A stretch of 64,000 nt of DNA. Origin: Alkaliphilus serpentinus. Lineage in GTDB: Bacteria > Bacillota > Clostridia > Peptostreptococcales > Natronincolaceae. The position numbers and the translations under genes are program-made. Positions 35,195 to 43,961 of this stretch are shown piece after piece. The notes below the pieces were generated by a model, which saw nothing but the letters and a program-made list of their open reading frames with translations, did no database searches and had not been told where the DNA came from. How positions within the stretch are numbered: position 1 is the first letter of the stretch; each line of letters opens with the position of its first letter. The DNA lies in contig NZ_WBZB01000039.1 in NCBI RefSeq assembly GCF_009017255.1, positions 1 to 64,000 of the forward strand, given 5' to 3'.

Positions 35195-36919
35195 ATGATA
35201 AAACGATTTGTTAAGTATTATCGCCCCCATCTACCATTATTCTTTTTAGATTTTGGTTGCGCATTTTTAATTGCTTTATTAGATCTTATATTTCCGATGG
35301 TTACTAGATGGACCATTAACTCTGTCCTGCCGGACAAAAACCTCAATCTTCTTCTAATGATTGGTGGAGGTTTATTGGCATTGTACGTAGCCAGATACAT
35401 ATTAAACTATATCGTAGACTACTACGGTCATGTTTTGGGTGTAAGAATGGAGTATCATATGCGGAAGGATTTATTTAGTCATATTCAAAAGCTATCCTTC
35501 AATTTCTTTGATAATACAAAAACCGGCCATATCATGTCTCGTTTGGTAAACGACTTAAATGAAATTTCGGAATTGGCCCACCATGGCCCCGAGGATCTGT
35601 TTATTGCTACTGTAACTCTACTAGGCTCCTTCCTAATCATGATGACAATTAATTGGCAATTGACCCTAATTGTATTTGCAATTATTCCTATTATGCTTTA
35701 TTTTGCCATTAGTAAGAATAAACGTATGCAGTTTGCTTTTAAGGATATGCGTCTTAAGATTGCCGATATCAATGCACAGGTAGAGGATAGTATAGCTGGT
35801 GTTCGGGTGGTAAAGTCCTTCACTAATGAATGGTACGAGCAAGAGAAATTCGAGAAGGGCAATAAAAATTTTCGCCTCTCCAGAGAGAATGCCTTTAAGG
35901 TAATGGCTCAATTTTTTTCTGGCATTGGTTTCTTTTCTAATCTTATAAATCTATTGGTTTTATTTATTGGGGGACTTTTTATCTATTATAATAGGTTAAC
36001 GGTTGGAGATTTAGTAGGCTTTCTACTATATGTATCCATGTTCCTTCAACCCATTAGACGAATTACTGCTTTGGTAGAGAATTATCAGAGGGGTGCTGCA
36101 GGCTTTAACCGTTTTCTAGAAACGCTAGATATCAATCCAGATATAGTAGATTCGCCTGATGCAGTTGAAATTGGACGTCTTAATGGAAATATTGAATTTT
36201 CAAATGTTACCTTTAGCTATAATAACAAGGGGGATGTTTTGAAGGATATTAATTTTAAAATTGACAAGGGAGAAACAGTGGCCTTTGTTGGCCCCTCGGG
36301 AGCAGGAAAAACCACCCTTTGTAGTTTAATACCCCGTTTTTATGAAATTGATAAGGGATCTCTAATGATTGATGGTATGGATATACGAAAAATGACCCAA
36401 AGATCCCTTAGAGATAATGTTGGAATCGTTCAACAGGATGTATTTTTATTCTCCGGGACAGTTAGAGATAATATTGCCTATGGTAAGGTTGCTGCAACAG
36501 ACCAAGAGATTATAGAAGCTGCCAGGCTAGCTAATGCTCATGAATTTATTATGGCATTGGAAAATGGCTACAACACTTATATCGGCGAGAGGGGAGTAAA
36601 GCTTTCTGGAGGACAAAAACAAAGAATCTCCATTGCTAGGATATTCTTAAAAAATCCACCAGTATTGATTCTAGATGAAGCCACCTCTGCCCTAGATAAC
36701 GAAACAGAAAAGGTCATTCAAGAATCCTTTGTAAAGCTGGCTAAGAGCAGAACTACATTAGTTATCGCCCATAGAATGGCCACCATAAGAAATGTTGATA
36801 GGATTATGGTCCTTACTGAGGATGGAATAATTGAAGAGGGAAATCATAGTACCCTAATGGATAAGGAAGGGGTATATGCACGACTTTATAAAGCACAGTT
36901 TGATGATTTGGTCTCATAA
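35195..36919 (+). CDS. ABC exporter, fused permease and ATPase
   Basis: The 574-residue half-transporter has a six-helix membrane domain (about 1-310) and an ATPase domain (about 330-570). ATPase motifs: Walker A GPSGAGKTT, Q-loop IVQQDVFLFSGTVRDNI, signature LSGGQKQRISIARIF, Walker B VLILDEATSALD, and switch IAHRMAT. The family (MsbA/LmrA/BmrA type) exports lipids or drugs as a dimer. It is a single gene, so it probably forms a homodimer. RBS AAAGGTGAT; a terminator follows. Substrate unknown. Confidence 0.92.
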   Translation: MIKRFVKYYRPHLPLFFLDFGCAFLIALLDLIFPMVTRWTINSVLPDKNLNLLLMIGGGLLALYVARYILNYIVDYYGHVLGVRMEYHMRKDLFSHIQKLSFNFFDNTKTGHIMSRLVNDLNEISELAHHGPEDLFIATVTLLGSFLIMMTINWQLTLIVFAIIPIMLYFAISKNKRMQFAFKDMRLKIADINAQVEDSIAGVRVVKSFTNEWYEQEKFEKGNKNFRLSRENAFKVMAQFFSGIGFFSNLINLLVLFIGGLFIYYNRLTVGDLVGFLLYVSMFLQPIRRITALVENYQRGAAGFNRFLETLDINPDIVDSPDAVEIGRLNGNIEFSNVTFSYNNKGDVLKDINFKIDKGETVAFVGPSGAGKTTLCSLIPRFYEIDKGSLMIDGMDIRKMTQRSLRDNVGIVQQDVFLFSGTVRDNIAYGKVAATDQEIIEAARLANAHEFIMALENGYNTYIGERGVKLSGGQKQRISIARIFLKNPPVLILDEATSALDNETEKVIQESFVKLAKSRTTLVIAHRMATIRNVDRIMVLTEDGIIEEGNHSTLMDKEGVYARLYKAQFDDLVS

Positions 36920-36924
36920 TAAAA

Positions 36925-36950
36925 CAAGCCAGTATTCACTGGCTTGAATT
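36925..36950. terminator. Bidirectional terminator between converging ABC genes
   Basis: CAAGCCAGT/ACTGGCTTG stem with an ATTC tetraloop and T-rich flanks on both strands. Confidence 0.8.
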
Positions 36951-36964
36951 TATTATGCCTTCTT

Positions 36965-38566
36965 TTAAGGAGCTATATCAACAAACTTCCTTTCGTATAT
37001 TCCATATACGATATATATTGCAACTATATAAAGAATGATGAAGAAGGCACTTAATACCCCTATGATTGTGTTGGCACCTAAGCTTGACATCATCTTATAT
37101 AATAAGAAGCCTATTCCACCGGTAATCACCCTTAACAATAGGGAAAGCATAATATTTAAGTTGTTTTTAACCGCCGCAGTAGGACTAGACCAATTTAATA
37201 ATGGCCTTTGAATATTAATCGCAATGTCTATGGTTGAAAAGAACAAGGTTGTGGCTATACAAAAGGCTGCGGCCAACAAAATCATGGTGAAGTTAACAGG
37301 CAAATAATAGGCAGCGGCTACACCAAGGATGATTGAACCTGTAAAATTAATAATTAGAGTTGTATAGATCCTATATTTAATGTTATCTCTAGCGCTTATG
37401 GGTAGAACCTTGGTTTCCCAGAAGGCCTTTCCTTCCCTTGTAATTGCAGTTGCTGAAAGGCTTCCCATAATTGCTGGTGTTGAAACTACAATGGTATAGA
37501 TATAGATAATGTAGGGCTCTAGGGCTTCAGAGTTAAATAGGTCACCACTAAGCTCTCCTGTCAAAGATGTTAATACAAACATCAGTATTGGGATAAACAT
37601 CGTTAATACTGTATTTAACAAAAAGGTTGGATTGCTGGTTATAATGGCTATATGCCTTTTAATGATTTGGATTCCAATGCTTCTACTTTTATAGTATATT
37701 TTCCCCTTTTCTATTAAAGCAGAACCTTCTTGGTTAAACTTTAATAATGCAGCGCTATATAGCTTTTTAGCAAATAGCTTTAATACCACAATAAAGGCAA
37801 GGTTTAAAAGAATGAATAATCCTCCATCTAGTAGTGACCCCTGAATCATCTTTGTTAACCAGATGCTAGGTGGAAATTTGTGGCCGATTAGTCTTAACAA
37901 CCCATCCTCCTGGGATAGAAGATTGTTTATAGCATCAGGCTGCATTTGTATTCTGGTCATTAGAAGTTGCACTCCAATCACTATTGCAATCAGTACCAGA
38001 TTTCCCACAATCACCAGCATATTTCTCTTCCTACCTCTACCTATTAAAGACATAAAGGGCAAAACAATCAGTGTAGAAATAATCATTGGTAAAAGTGGCG
38101 AAATCAAAAGGGCCATTATCCCTAAGATTAGACTAAGGACCTTTACCCCATCAATTGTTCCATAAATCACTACTGAGGTTCCTAGAAAAAAGCAGCCTAT
38201 AGCAAGGAGATAAATATACACCGAAGCCAGCTTAGAGAATACAATGGTGTCCTCCTTAACAGGCAGGGTAGCGATCAGCCTTAAATCCTTTGAATAAAAG
38301 AAAATCGATATAATAAAGGGGATACCTGCAAATAACATCAGCATCACATTGGCTATATAAATATAGGTGATGGTTAACTCAGGATATCCAATCATAGAAA
38401 AGGAATCATATAAGGTTAAGGCCAATTGAATCGCTGGAAGAATCAATAGAGCTGGCAATAACATCGTTAATATTCCCAGAAACTTATTTTTTACATTCAG
38501 GTGCTGGGTATATTTACTAAAGAAATCCTTTATCTGTATTTTGGTTAAGGCTATGAATTTATTCAT
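36965..38566 (-). CDS. ABC transporter permease, 12-helix type
   Basis: The 533-residue protein has about 12 hydrophobic segments in two blocks. It pairs with the ATPase encoded just upstream, whose stop overlaps its start by 8 bp (ATGACGAAAGATGAATAA). It resembles the large ABC-2-like permeases of Firmicutes with long hydrophobic stretches such as FLGILTMLLPALLILPAIQL. Export is likely, the substrate is unknown. It ends the probable GntR-led operon from 42125 to 36965. Confidence 0.8.
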   Translation of the reverse strand: MNKFIALTKIQIKDFFSKYTQHLNVKNKFLGILTMLLPALLILPAIQLALTLYDSFSMIGYPELTITYIYIANVMLMLFAGIPFIISIFFYSKDLRLIATLPVKEDTIVFSKLASVYIYLLAIGCFFLGTSVVIYGTIDGVKVLSLILGIMALLISPLLPMIISTLIVLPFMSLIGRGRKRNMLVIVGNLVLIAIVIGVQLLMTRIQMQPDAINNLLSQEDGLLRLIGHKFPPSIWLTKMIQGSLLDGGLFILLNLAFIVVLKLFAKKLYSAALLKFNQEGSALIEKGKIYYKSRSIGIQIIKRHIAIITSNPTFLLNTVLTMFIPILMFVLTSLTGELSGDLFNSEALEPYIIYIYTIVVSTPAIMGSLSATAITREGKAFWETKVLPISARDNIKYRIYTTLIINFTGSIILGVAAAYYLPVNFTMILLAAAFCIATTLFFSTIDIAINIQRPLLNWSSPTAAVKNNLNIMLSLLLRVITGGIGFLLYKMMSSLGANTIIGVLSAFFIILYIVAIYIVYGIYERKFVDIAP

Positions 38567-39278
38567 CTTTCGTCATCTCCAAGAATATTTCTTCAAGGGT
38601 AGCAGTACTGTTCTTCTTGATGTTTTCTAGGGTATCACAGGCTATAAGCTTTCCTCTATGGATGATTGCAACCCTGTGACAAAGATTCTCTACCACTTCC
38701 AGCACGTGGGATGAGAAAAATACTGTTCCACCCTTTTGACAATGGTCCCTCATAATATCCTTCAGTATTTTTGCCGAGTGGGGATCTAGACCCACCATAG
38801 GTTCATCCAGAATAAACAAATTAGGATTCGGCAACAGAGCTCCAGAAACCAAAAGTTTTTGCTTCATACCATGGGAATAGGAGTTAATGGTTTGAGTTAA
38901 GGCATCATATATTTGAAAGGCCTTGGTAAACCTCTCGATCCTCTCCTTCCGCTGTTGAATGGGTACTTCATGGATATCTGCGATAAAGTTCAAATAGTCA
39001 ATCCCTTTCACCGCATCAAAAATGGTAGGATGATCCGGAACAAAGGTGAAATTTTTCTTTGCCCCTACAGGCTCTTTCGAGATATCTATTCCATTAATCT
39101 CAATGGTTCCCTGTGTTGGTGCTATAATCCCTGTAATCATTCTTATGGTGGTTGTTTTACCTGCACCATTGGGTCCTATAAAGCCGATGATTTCCCCCTT
39201 TTTAATTTCTAATGATAAATTATCTACGGCTTTTTTCTTGTTGTCATACACCTTTGATACATTTTTTACTAAAAGCAT
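38559..39278 (-). CDS. ABC transporter ATP-binding protein (CcmA/YtrB type)
   Basis: The 239-residue ATPase has Walker A GPNGAGKTTTIRMITG, signature YSHGMKQKLLVSGAL, Walker B LFILDEPMVGLDPHS and switch SSHVLE. Such ATPases serve exporters in YtrA-controlled operons. It overlaps the permease gene by 8 bp and starts 30 bp after ybaK. RBS AGGGGTG before the ATG. Confidence 0.9.
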   Translation of the reverse strand: MLLVKNVSKVYDNKKKAVDNLSLEIKKGEIIGFIGPNGAGKTTTIRMITGIIAPTQGTIEINGIDISKEPVGAKKNFTFVPDHPTIFDAVKGIDYLNFIADIHEVPIQQRKERIERFTKAFQIYDALTQTINSYSHGMKQKLLVSGALLPNPNLFILDEPMVGLDPHSAKILKDIMRDHCQKGGTVFFSSHVLEVVENLCHRVAIIHRGKLIACDTLENIKKNSTATLEEIFLEMTKDE

Positions 39279-39308
39279 TTACTACACCCCTTTTACATTT
39301 ATTTGTCA

Positions 39309-39785
39309 TTAAGATTGTATTGTTAAGCTACCTGTTTTGGCCCCCACTACCTTCACCAAATCCTGTGGCTTTAAAAGTATTTGCACTCCCCTTAAGCCGC
39401 CACTTACCATAATTCTTTCAAAGGCTAGAGCGTTACTATCGATGATTATTGGGTAGCTCTTCTTCATTCCAATGGGTGATACTCCACCCCTTATATATCC
39501 AGTTAATTGTTGAATTTCTTTAGTTGCAACCATTTCTACTTTTTTATTACCACTAAGGCTAGCCAACTCCTTTAAGTTCAGTTGTCCATCCCCTGGTATG
39601 CAGGCCACTAAAATTCCAGTTTTATCCCCCCTGGCAACCAGTGTTTTAAAAATTTGATTTAAAGGAATCCCAATCTTTCCTGCTACATTTTCTGCACTTA
39701 CATCTGTTTCATCCACCTGATATTCTATAATTTCATAATCAATTTTTAGCTTGTCCAGGATTCTCGCTGCATTGGTTTTTTTCAT
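39309..39785 (-). CDS. ybaK: Cys-tRNA(Pro)/Cys-tRNA deacylase YbaK
   Basis: YbaK removes cysteine misloaded on tRNA-Pro, as an editing factor in trans. The 158-residue protein has the INS-like domain, with KTLVARGDK (catalytic Lys region), PGDGQLNLKELA and GYIRGGVSPIGMKKSYP. I use the ATG at 39785, 6 bases after AGAGGGA; an ATG at 39791 abuts the RBS. It is embedded between yhfC and an ABC ATPase, an odd place for a translation-quality enzyme and perhaps only co-transcribed. Confidence 0.92.
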   Translation of the reverse strand: MKKTNAARILDKLKIDYEIIEYQVDETDVSAENVAGKIGIPLNQIFKTLVARGDKTGILVACIPGDGQLNLKELASLSGNKKVEMVATKEIQQLTGYIRGGVSPIGMKKSYPIIIDSNALAFERIMVSGGLRGVQILLKPQDLVKVVGAKTGSLTIQS

Positions 39786-39799
39786 ATTCATTCCCTCTT

Positions 39800-40597
39800 T
39801 TATTCTATAATAAAGCTCCCATGATCTTCATCTATCCTCTCCCTTGACGCCATAATAAATTTTAATGCTATTAAAACAAATGTCCCTAATATTCCTTCAA
39901 CGATCCATATATTCCACTTCCAATACATAAGGGTAACTAAAGAACCATTTAAGAAAGCATGAAGGAGAATGGAATATATAACATATTTAAACTGCTTTCT
40001 CTTTACTGCCATCAAAACTATTAAAGAGAAGGCTATATGAACGACTATTGTAAAAAGCCTCTCCACTCCTCCAGCCAAGAAGGCGGCTGAGGGAAGATTA
40101 ATGAGTTGTTCCTTCAGATAATCTCCAACCCCTAAGGGTAAAAGGCTACCTATGGTAGTATCAAAGATACCTCCATTGATCATAAAGCTATATACAATAT
40201 TGTTAATACTGGTGAAACCCAATAAATATATGGCTTCTATCCCTCCATGACCTATTCCAAAGGCCACTCCGTTTTTCCAGTCTAGCTTATTCTTTAAAAG
40301 AAACTTAAAGCCTAAAAATCTACCCACTTCTTCAAACAGTCCTGCCGTAATGCTTAAAAAGAGAATATATATCCATATATTTGACATGATATTGTTGTAC
40401 CAAGGTTCCTTCTCTAACATCTTCAGCAGAGGGATTCTAGTGATTATCTGAAAAACAAAGAATATTAATCCTCCAACCAATACAGAAACTACCGAAGCCT
40501 TTTTAACCCTACAAATATATATGGCTAAGGCTATGGGAACCAGAAAAGAAATAATCAAGGAAACAAACATAAAAAATATTGACAAACTACTAACCAA
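39800..40597 (-). CDS. YhfC family intramembrane metalloprotease homologue
   Basis: The 265-residue membrane protein has about eight helices. ITAGLFEEVGRFLGFKFLL (EExxR, about 81-99) and GIGHGGIEAIYLLG (about 114-127) are the two catalytic-like motifs of the YhfC/CPBP family of intramembrane peptidases. TTG start 8 bases after AAGGAGG. Its place in a GntR-ABC operon hints at a role in processing or resisting an exported molecule, but there is no direct sign of a substrate. Confidence 0.85.
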   Translation of the reverse strand: MVSSLSIFFMFVSLIISFLVPIALAIYICRVKKASVVSVLVGGLIFFVFQIITRIPLLKMLEKEPWYNNIMSNIWIYILFLSITAGLFEEVGRFLGFKFLLKNKLDWKNGVAFGIGHGGIEAIYLLGFTSINNIVYSFMINGGIFDTTIGSLLPLGVGDYLKEQLINLPSAAFLAGGVERLFTIVVHIAFSLIVLMAVKRKQFKYVIYSILLHAFLNGSLVTLMYWKWNIWIVEGILGTFVLIALKFIMASRERIDEDHGSFIIE

Positions 40598-40621
40598 ACA
40601 TCATTCCTCCTTTTCGTACTC

Positions 40622-41731
40622 CTACTTCGTAGTAGAATATATTGACCAGCCTAAAACAATTATCGTAATAATTCCCAGTATGACCCCTATAGGATTGCCA
40701 AAATTTACCGTCCAACCGATTCCAAACCTTTTTTCAATCCAAAGGCTTGGGTCCTGAGGATTAAAATAGAAAATTCCTAGCTTCCAAAACTGATCATCAT
40801 CTCTATTTACCAGTTTTTCATCCCTCTCCTCATTGGTGCTTACAGTAATTTTACTGCCACTTTGTCCTGTTGATATGGCAAGGATGATAAGAGTTAAAAT
40901 TGGTGCAGCTATTAATACTATGTTAGCCACCATATTAAATACCCCTGAGGTTTTTATAATTTCAATAATCATCAGCTGCTGATATGCAAAATATAAGCAG
41001 ATAATTGTGGCAGTAAAGATTGTAAAGGCTACCCATCTTCTGTTGGCTGTTAGATATTGCTCAACTGATGTTTTAGGTTTTGAAGGATTTAGGGTCATCT
41101 TACTCCTCCCTATTACAATTGAAATATAATAAAACATCAGTACCATAGCCAGTTGAGAAAGGGGCATTCCAAAGGCAGAAGAAAAACCTTTATTACCATA
41201 TTCAATAACCTTCCCCGTAATATCAAACTTCATAGGAATTCTATGGGGTAAATGGGGATACATAATCATTGTAAAGAGCCAGGTGAAAATCGTAATTACT
41301 GCCGGTATCAAGAACCACTTCATAGAGGGCATTTTATTAGCTGAACCTCTAGAGGTACTAATCATTACAACCTGTTTTCTGTTTATAAGCCATCCCTCTG
41401 CAGCCTTCAATTTCTTTGTTTTCAGGTGAATGAAGATGTAGTTTATAGGTAAAACCATTATGGCTATGGTAATTCCCATATTCAGAAGCCTAATATCATT
41501 TCCTCTAAAGGCAAAGAAAATAATCAATCCCACGATGATGCAAAAACTAACTAAATAGTTTCTTCGGTACTCCTTTTTTAATATTAGTACTTTTTCATCC
41601 TTCAATACTTCCTCTGGGATGTTTACACCAAAAAGAAGGGTTTTTCTTATATAGTTGGGTAGCAATAACCCAAATATCAAAAATGGGATATATATCGTAA
41701 AAAGATTTAACCAAAGGGTAAATGTAAACAT
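40622..41731 (-). CDS. DUF1648/DUF5808 membrane protein
   Basis: The 369-residue protein has about eight helices. Near residues 155-205 a DUF1648-type segment (VFTWLFTMIMYPHLPHRIPMKFDITGKV style; IPMKFDITG is diagnostic) lies between membrane blocks. The C-terminus has DDQFWKLGIFYFNPQDPS and WTVNFGNPIG, typical of DUF5808. These proteins are usually encoded next to a YtrA-like GntR regulator, as here (1 bp gap). Their function is unknown; SdpI-like immunity proteins also carry DUF1648. Confidence 0.82.
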   Translation of the reverse strand: MFTFTLWLNLFTIYIPFLIFGLLLPNYIRKTLLFGVNIPEEVLKDEKVLILKKEYRRNYLVSFCIIVGLIIFFAFRGNDIRLLNMGITIAIMVLPINYIFIHLKTKKLKAAEGWLINRKQVVMISTSRGSANKMPSMKWFLIPAVITIFTWLFTMIMYPHLPHRIPMKFDITGKVIEYGNKGFSSAFGMPLSQLAMVLMFYYISIVIGRSKMTLNPSKPKTSVEQYLTANRRWVAFTIFTATIICLYFAYQQLMIIEIIKTSGVFNMVANIVLIAAPILTLIILAISTGQSGSKITVSTNEERDEKLVNRDDDQFWKLGIFYFNPQDPSLWIEKRFGIGWTVNFGNPIGVILGIITIIVLGWSIYSTTK

Positions 41732-41732
41732 T

Positions 41733-42125
41733 TTATTTCCTCCCCCTTCCTATAAAGCTAGAGTATTTCTTATCAATCATCCCATGGAAGTCCTCTTTAG
41801 AAACTCCCCTTAGATAGGCTTCGGCCGCCAAGGTTTCTAGATTCTCCTCCAAAGTCTGAAGATAATCCTCTGTTAACTCAGCCTTGAGGTCTGGATTAAT
41901 CATAACTCCACTTTTTCTGTGAACCACTACCCAGCCCTCCTGTTTTAGCTGGGTGTAAACCTTATTTACTGTATGAAAGTTTATACCTATATCAGCAGCC
42001 ATCTGTCGAACCGAAGGGAGATCCTCACCTATGGCTAATTCTCCAGTGGCTATTCCTTTAATAATTTGGTTTTTTATTTGTTGGTAAATGGGGGTTTCCG
42101 ACTCAAATTCAATTTTCAACAGCAA
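41733..42125 (-). CDS. GntR family regulator, YtrA/YhcF subfamily
   Basis: The 130-residue protein is a GntR HTH domain (about 8-75; PSVRQMAADIGINFHTVNKVY) with a short C-terminal helical dimerisation tail rather than a large sensor. This suits the YtrA branch, which represses ABC transporter operons induced by cell-envelope antibiotics. The TTG start lies 7 bases after AGGAGG. A 23-bp palindrome overlaps its -10 region, so self-repression of the operon is likely. Confidence 0.9.
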   Translation of the reverse strand: MLLKIEFESETPIYQQIKNQIIKGIATGELAIGEDLPSVRQMAADIGINFHTVNKVYTQLKQEGWVVVHRKSGVMINPDLKAELTEDYLQTLEENLETLAAEAYLRGVSKEDFHGMIDKKYSSFIGRGRK

Positions 42126-42146
42126 TTTTACCCCTCCTCGTTATAT

Positions 42147-42185
42147 CTGTTATATATATTATATAACAGTTCTACTATTAATCAA
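42147..42185 (-). promoter_or_regulatory. Promoter with overlapping GntR operator
   Basis: TTGATT (42180-42185) and TATAAT (42158-42163) are 16 bp apart on the minus strand. A perfect palindrome, CTGTTATATA-TAT-TATATAACAG at 42147-42169, covers the -10 box. It fits the site expected for a YtrA-type repressor. Confidence 0.75.
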
Positions 42186-42234
42186 GATATTTTTTACAGA
42201 AAAGGATGTTAATATTCCTTAACAAATAAAAAAA

Positions 42235-42493
42235 CCACTAAACTAGTGGCTCAGACCATCGAAAAAGTATAAAACTACACTTAAATCCCTATATTCTTGA
42301 ATAATGAGAAATCTGCGGAGATAAGAATAAAAGAAGGAGAAAATTACAGATGAGTGTTTTCAATGTCTGAGCCGAAGGTGAGTTTTGAAAACACCTGTAA
42401 TTTTTGAGTTCATCCTGCCTTTTGACCGAGAGCCAATTTCTCAGTTTTAAAATATAGGGTTTTTTGATAACCTCAGCCACTAAACTAGTGGCT
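42235..42493. mobile_element. MITE-like palindromic element in the MATE gene terminator
   Basis: A 17-bp sequence, CCACTAAACTAGTGGCT, occurs at 42235-42251 and again at 42477-42493. Between the copies lie 225 bp with nested inverted repeats: outer 42250-42266/42460-42476 (12 of 17 match), CCCTATATT/AATATAGGG at 42287-42295/42451-42459 with GAGAAAT/ATTTCTC inside, and a strong inner pair 42341-42363/42375-42393 (AAATTACAG, GTGTTTTCAA). There is no transposase. The copies are the MATE gene terminator hairpin, and the second overlaps its stop codon. An insertion that duplicated the hairpin is the simplest reading. Confidence 0.6.
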
Positions 42494-43858
42494 TAAGGCA
42501 GATTTTACTTTAGATTTGCTGTGATATCTCGATAAGAAAAGGATAAACCAGGCGGTTAATATAACCCCTTTAAAAACGCTACTCATACTTATGCTCCACC
42601 AAACACCATCTAATCCTATGGTATCTATTGCAGAAAGGATCATAGCAGAAGGGATTCTTAATGCATTGAATATGATCCCAACTATAGAAGGGGGTATGGT
42701 TTTACCTAATCCATTAAAGGCTCCACCTGTGGCTATTTCAATACACATAAATAGCTGAGAATAACCTAGGATTCTTAAATAGATGATTCCAATCCTTAAT
42801 GCCTCTTCTTCCCTAAGGAAAGCGTTAAAGATTGTACCACCACCAAATATTAATAAACCAGTGGCGAATAAACCTATAGAGCCCACCATAAGAATGGCAG
42901 AAAAGTAACCTTTATATATTCTATCCCATTTTCCAGCCCCAAAGTTTTGGCCAGTAAAGGTACTAAGGGCTGTGGCAAAGCCCCCTGCCGTCATCCAAGA
43001 AATTGCCTCAATTTGACTGCCAATACGCTGAACAGCCACCGGAACTGGTCCCCATTGGGCAATGATTCTAGCTATAAACATGGCAAATATCGTAAAAAGA
43101 CCGCTCTGCAGGGCTACTGGAGCTCCAAGTCGGACGATTTCCTTTACCCTAGCTTTATCAATAGATGAGAATAACTTCAAGTTCGAAAAAACCTCTGGAT
43201 GTTTTTTAGTTTCTAGCAGAAAAACGGAGGTTACAATCATTTGAGAAGCAACAGTGGCTATAGCAGCCCCCATAACCCCCATGGCTGGTATAGGCCCTAA
43301 GCCCAGAATAAGAATAGGGTCTAATATCATATTGGTTATTAATCCGATGACATTGATAATAAAGGGTACCCTGCTATTGCCATAACCATTTAATATGGCT
43401 GTAAAAACAGGATTGATAAAGCTAAAAATCATCCCTAATGCAATGATGGTTAAATAGGCGGTGGCTTGACTCACAACCTCTTGATGATCAAGGTTAAAAA
43501 AGCCTATCAGTTGATTTTTAAATAATATTAATAGGAGTCCATAGCCTAGGGCTAATCTAATATTGATGTCAATGGAGGATTTAACATAGCTTTTTACAGC
43601 TGAAAGATCATCCCTTCCAACTGATTGAGCAACTCCAACCTCTGCCCCAATTTTGGAGATATATATAAGGGCCATAGATAGCCAAATAAAGAATCCTGCA
43701 GTACCAACAGCAGCTACTGAAAGACTTCCTAGCCTACCAACCCACATCATATCCGTTAAATTATAGGCCATCTGTACAAAGGAGGTTCCCATAATGGGGA
43801 GGGCCAATTTTATAAGGGCCTTTGCTATATTACCTTCTGTTAGGCTGTTTCTTTTCAA
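42485..43858 (-). CDS. MATE family multidrug/Na+ efflux transporter
   Basis: The 457-residue protein has 12 helices in two related halves. It shows the MATE start IAKALIKLALPIMGTSFVQMAYN and the second-half counterpart VRLGAPVALQSGLFTIFAMF. Relatives export cationic drugs with Na+ or H+. The TTG start is 9 bases after AAGGAGG. The terminal codons and the stop lie inside a terminator hairpin, a copy of which flanks the MITE-like element at 42235-42493. Confidence 0.92.
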   Translation of the reverse strand: MKRNSLTEGNIAKALIKLALPIMGTSFVQMAYNLTDMMWVGRLGSLSVAAVGTAGFFIWLSMALIYISKIGAEVGVAQSVGRDDLSAVKSYVKSSIDINIRLALGYGLLLILFKNQLIGFFNLDHQEVVSQATAYLTIIALGMIFSFINPVFTAILNGYGNSRVPFIINVIGLITNMILDPILILGLGPIPAMGVMGAAIATVASQMIVTSVFLLETKKHPEVFSNLKLFSSIDKARVKEIVRLGAPVALQSGLFTIFAMFIARIIAQWGPVPVAVQRIGSQIEAISWMTAGGFATALSTFTGQNFGAGKWDRIYKGYFSAILMVGSIGLFATGLLIFGGGTIFNAFLREEEALRIGIIYLRILGYSQLFMCIEIATGGAFNGLGKTIPPSIVGIIFNALRIPSAMILSAIDTIGLDGVWWSISMSSVFKGVILTAWFILFLSRYHSKSKVKSALSH

Positions 43859-43961
43859 TTTAATAATCCTCCTTCATATAGTAACATTGACTATTCAATT
43901 ATACTTATTTTGAAGGGGTTTTTTCAATACCTACAGTTTAATTTCTTTAGTACCTAAGTTT

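Noticed and set aside
42289-42480. Minus-strand 63-codon frame
   Set aside because: It lies inside the palindromic MITE-like element; composition and lack of RBS argue against a gene.
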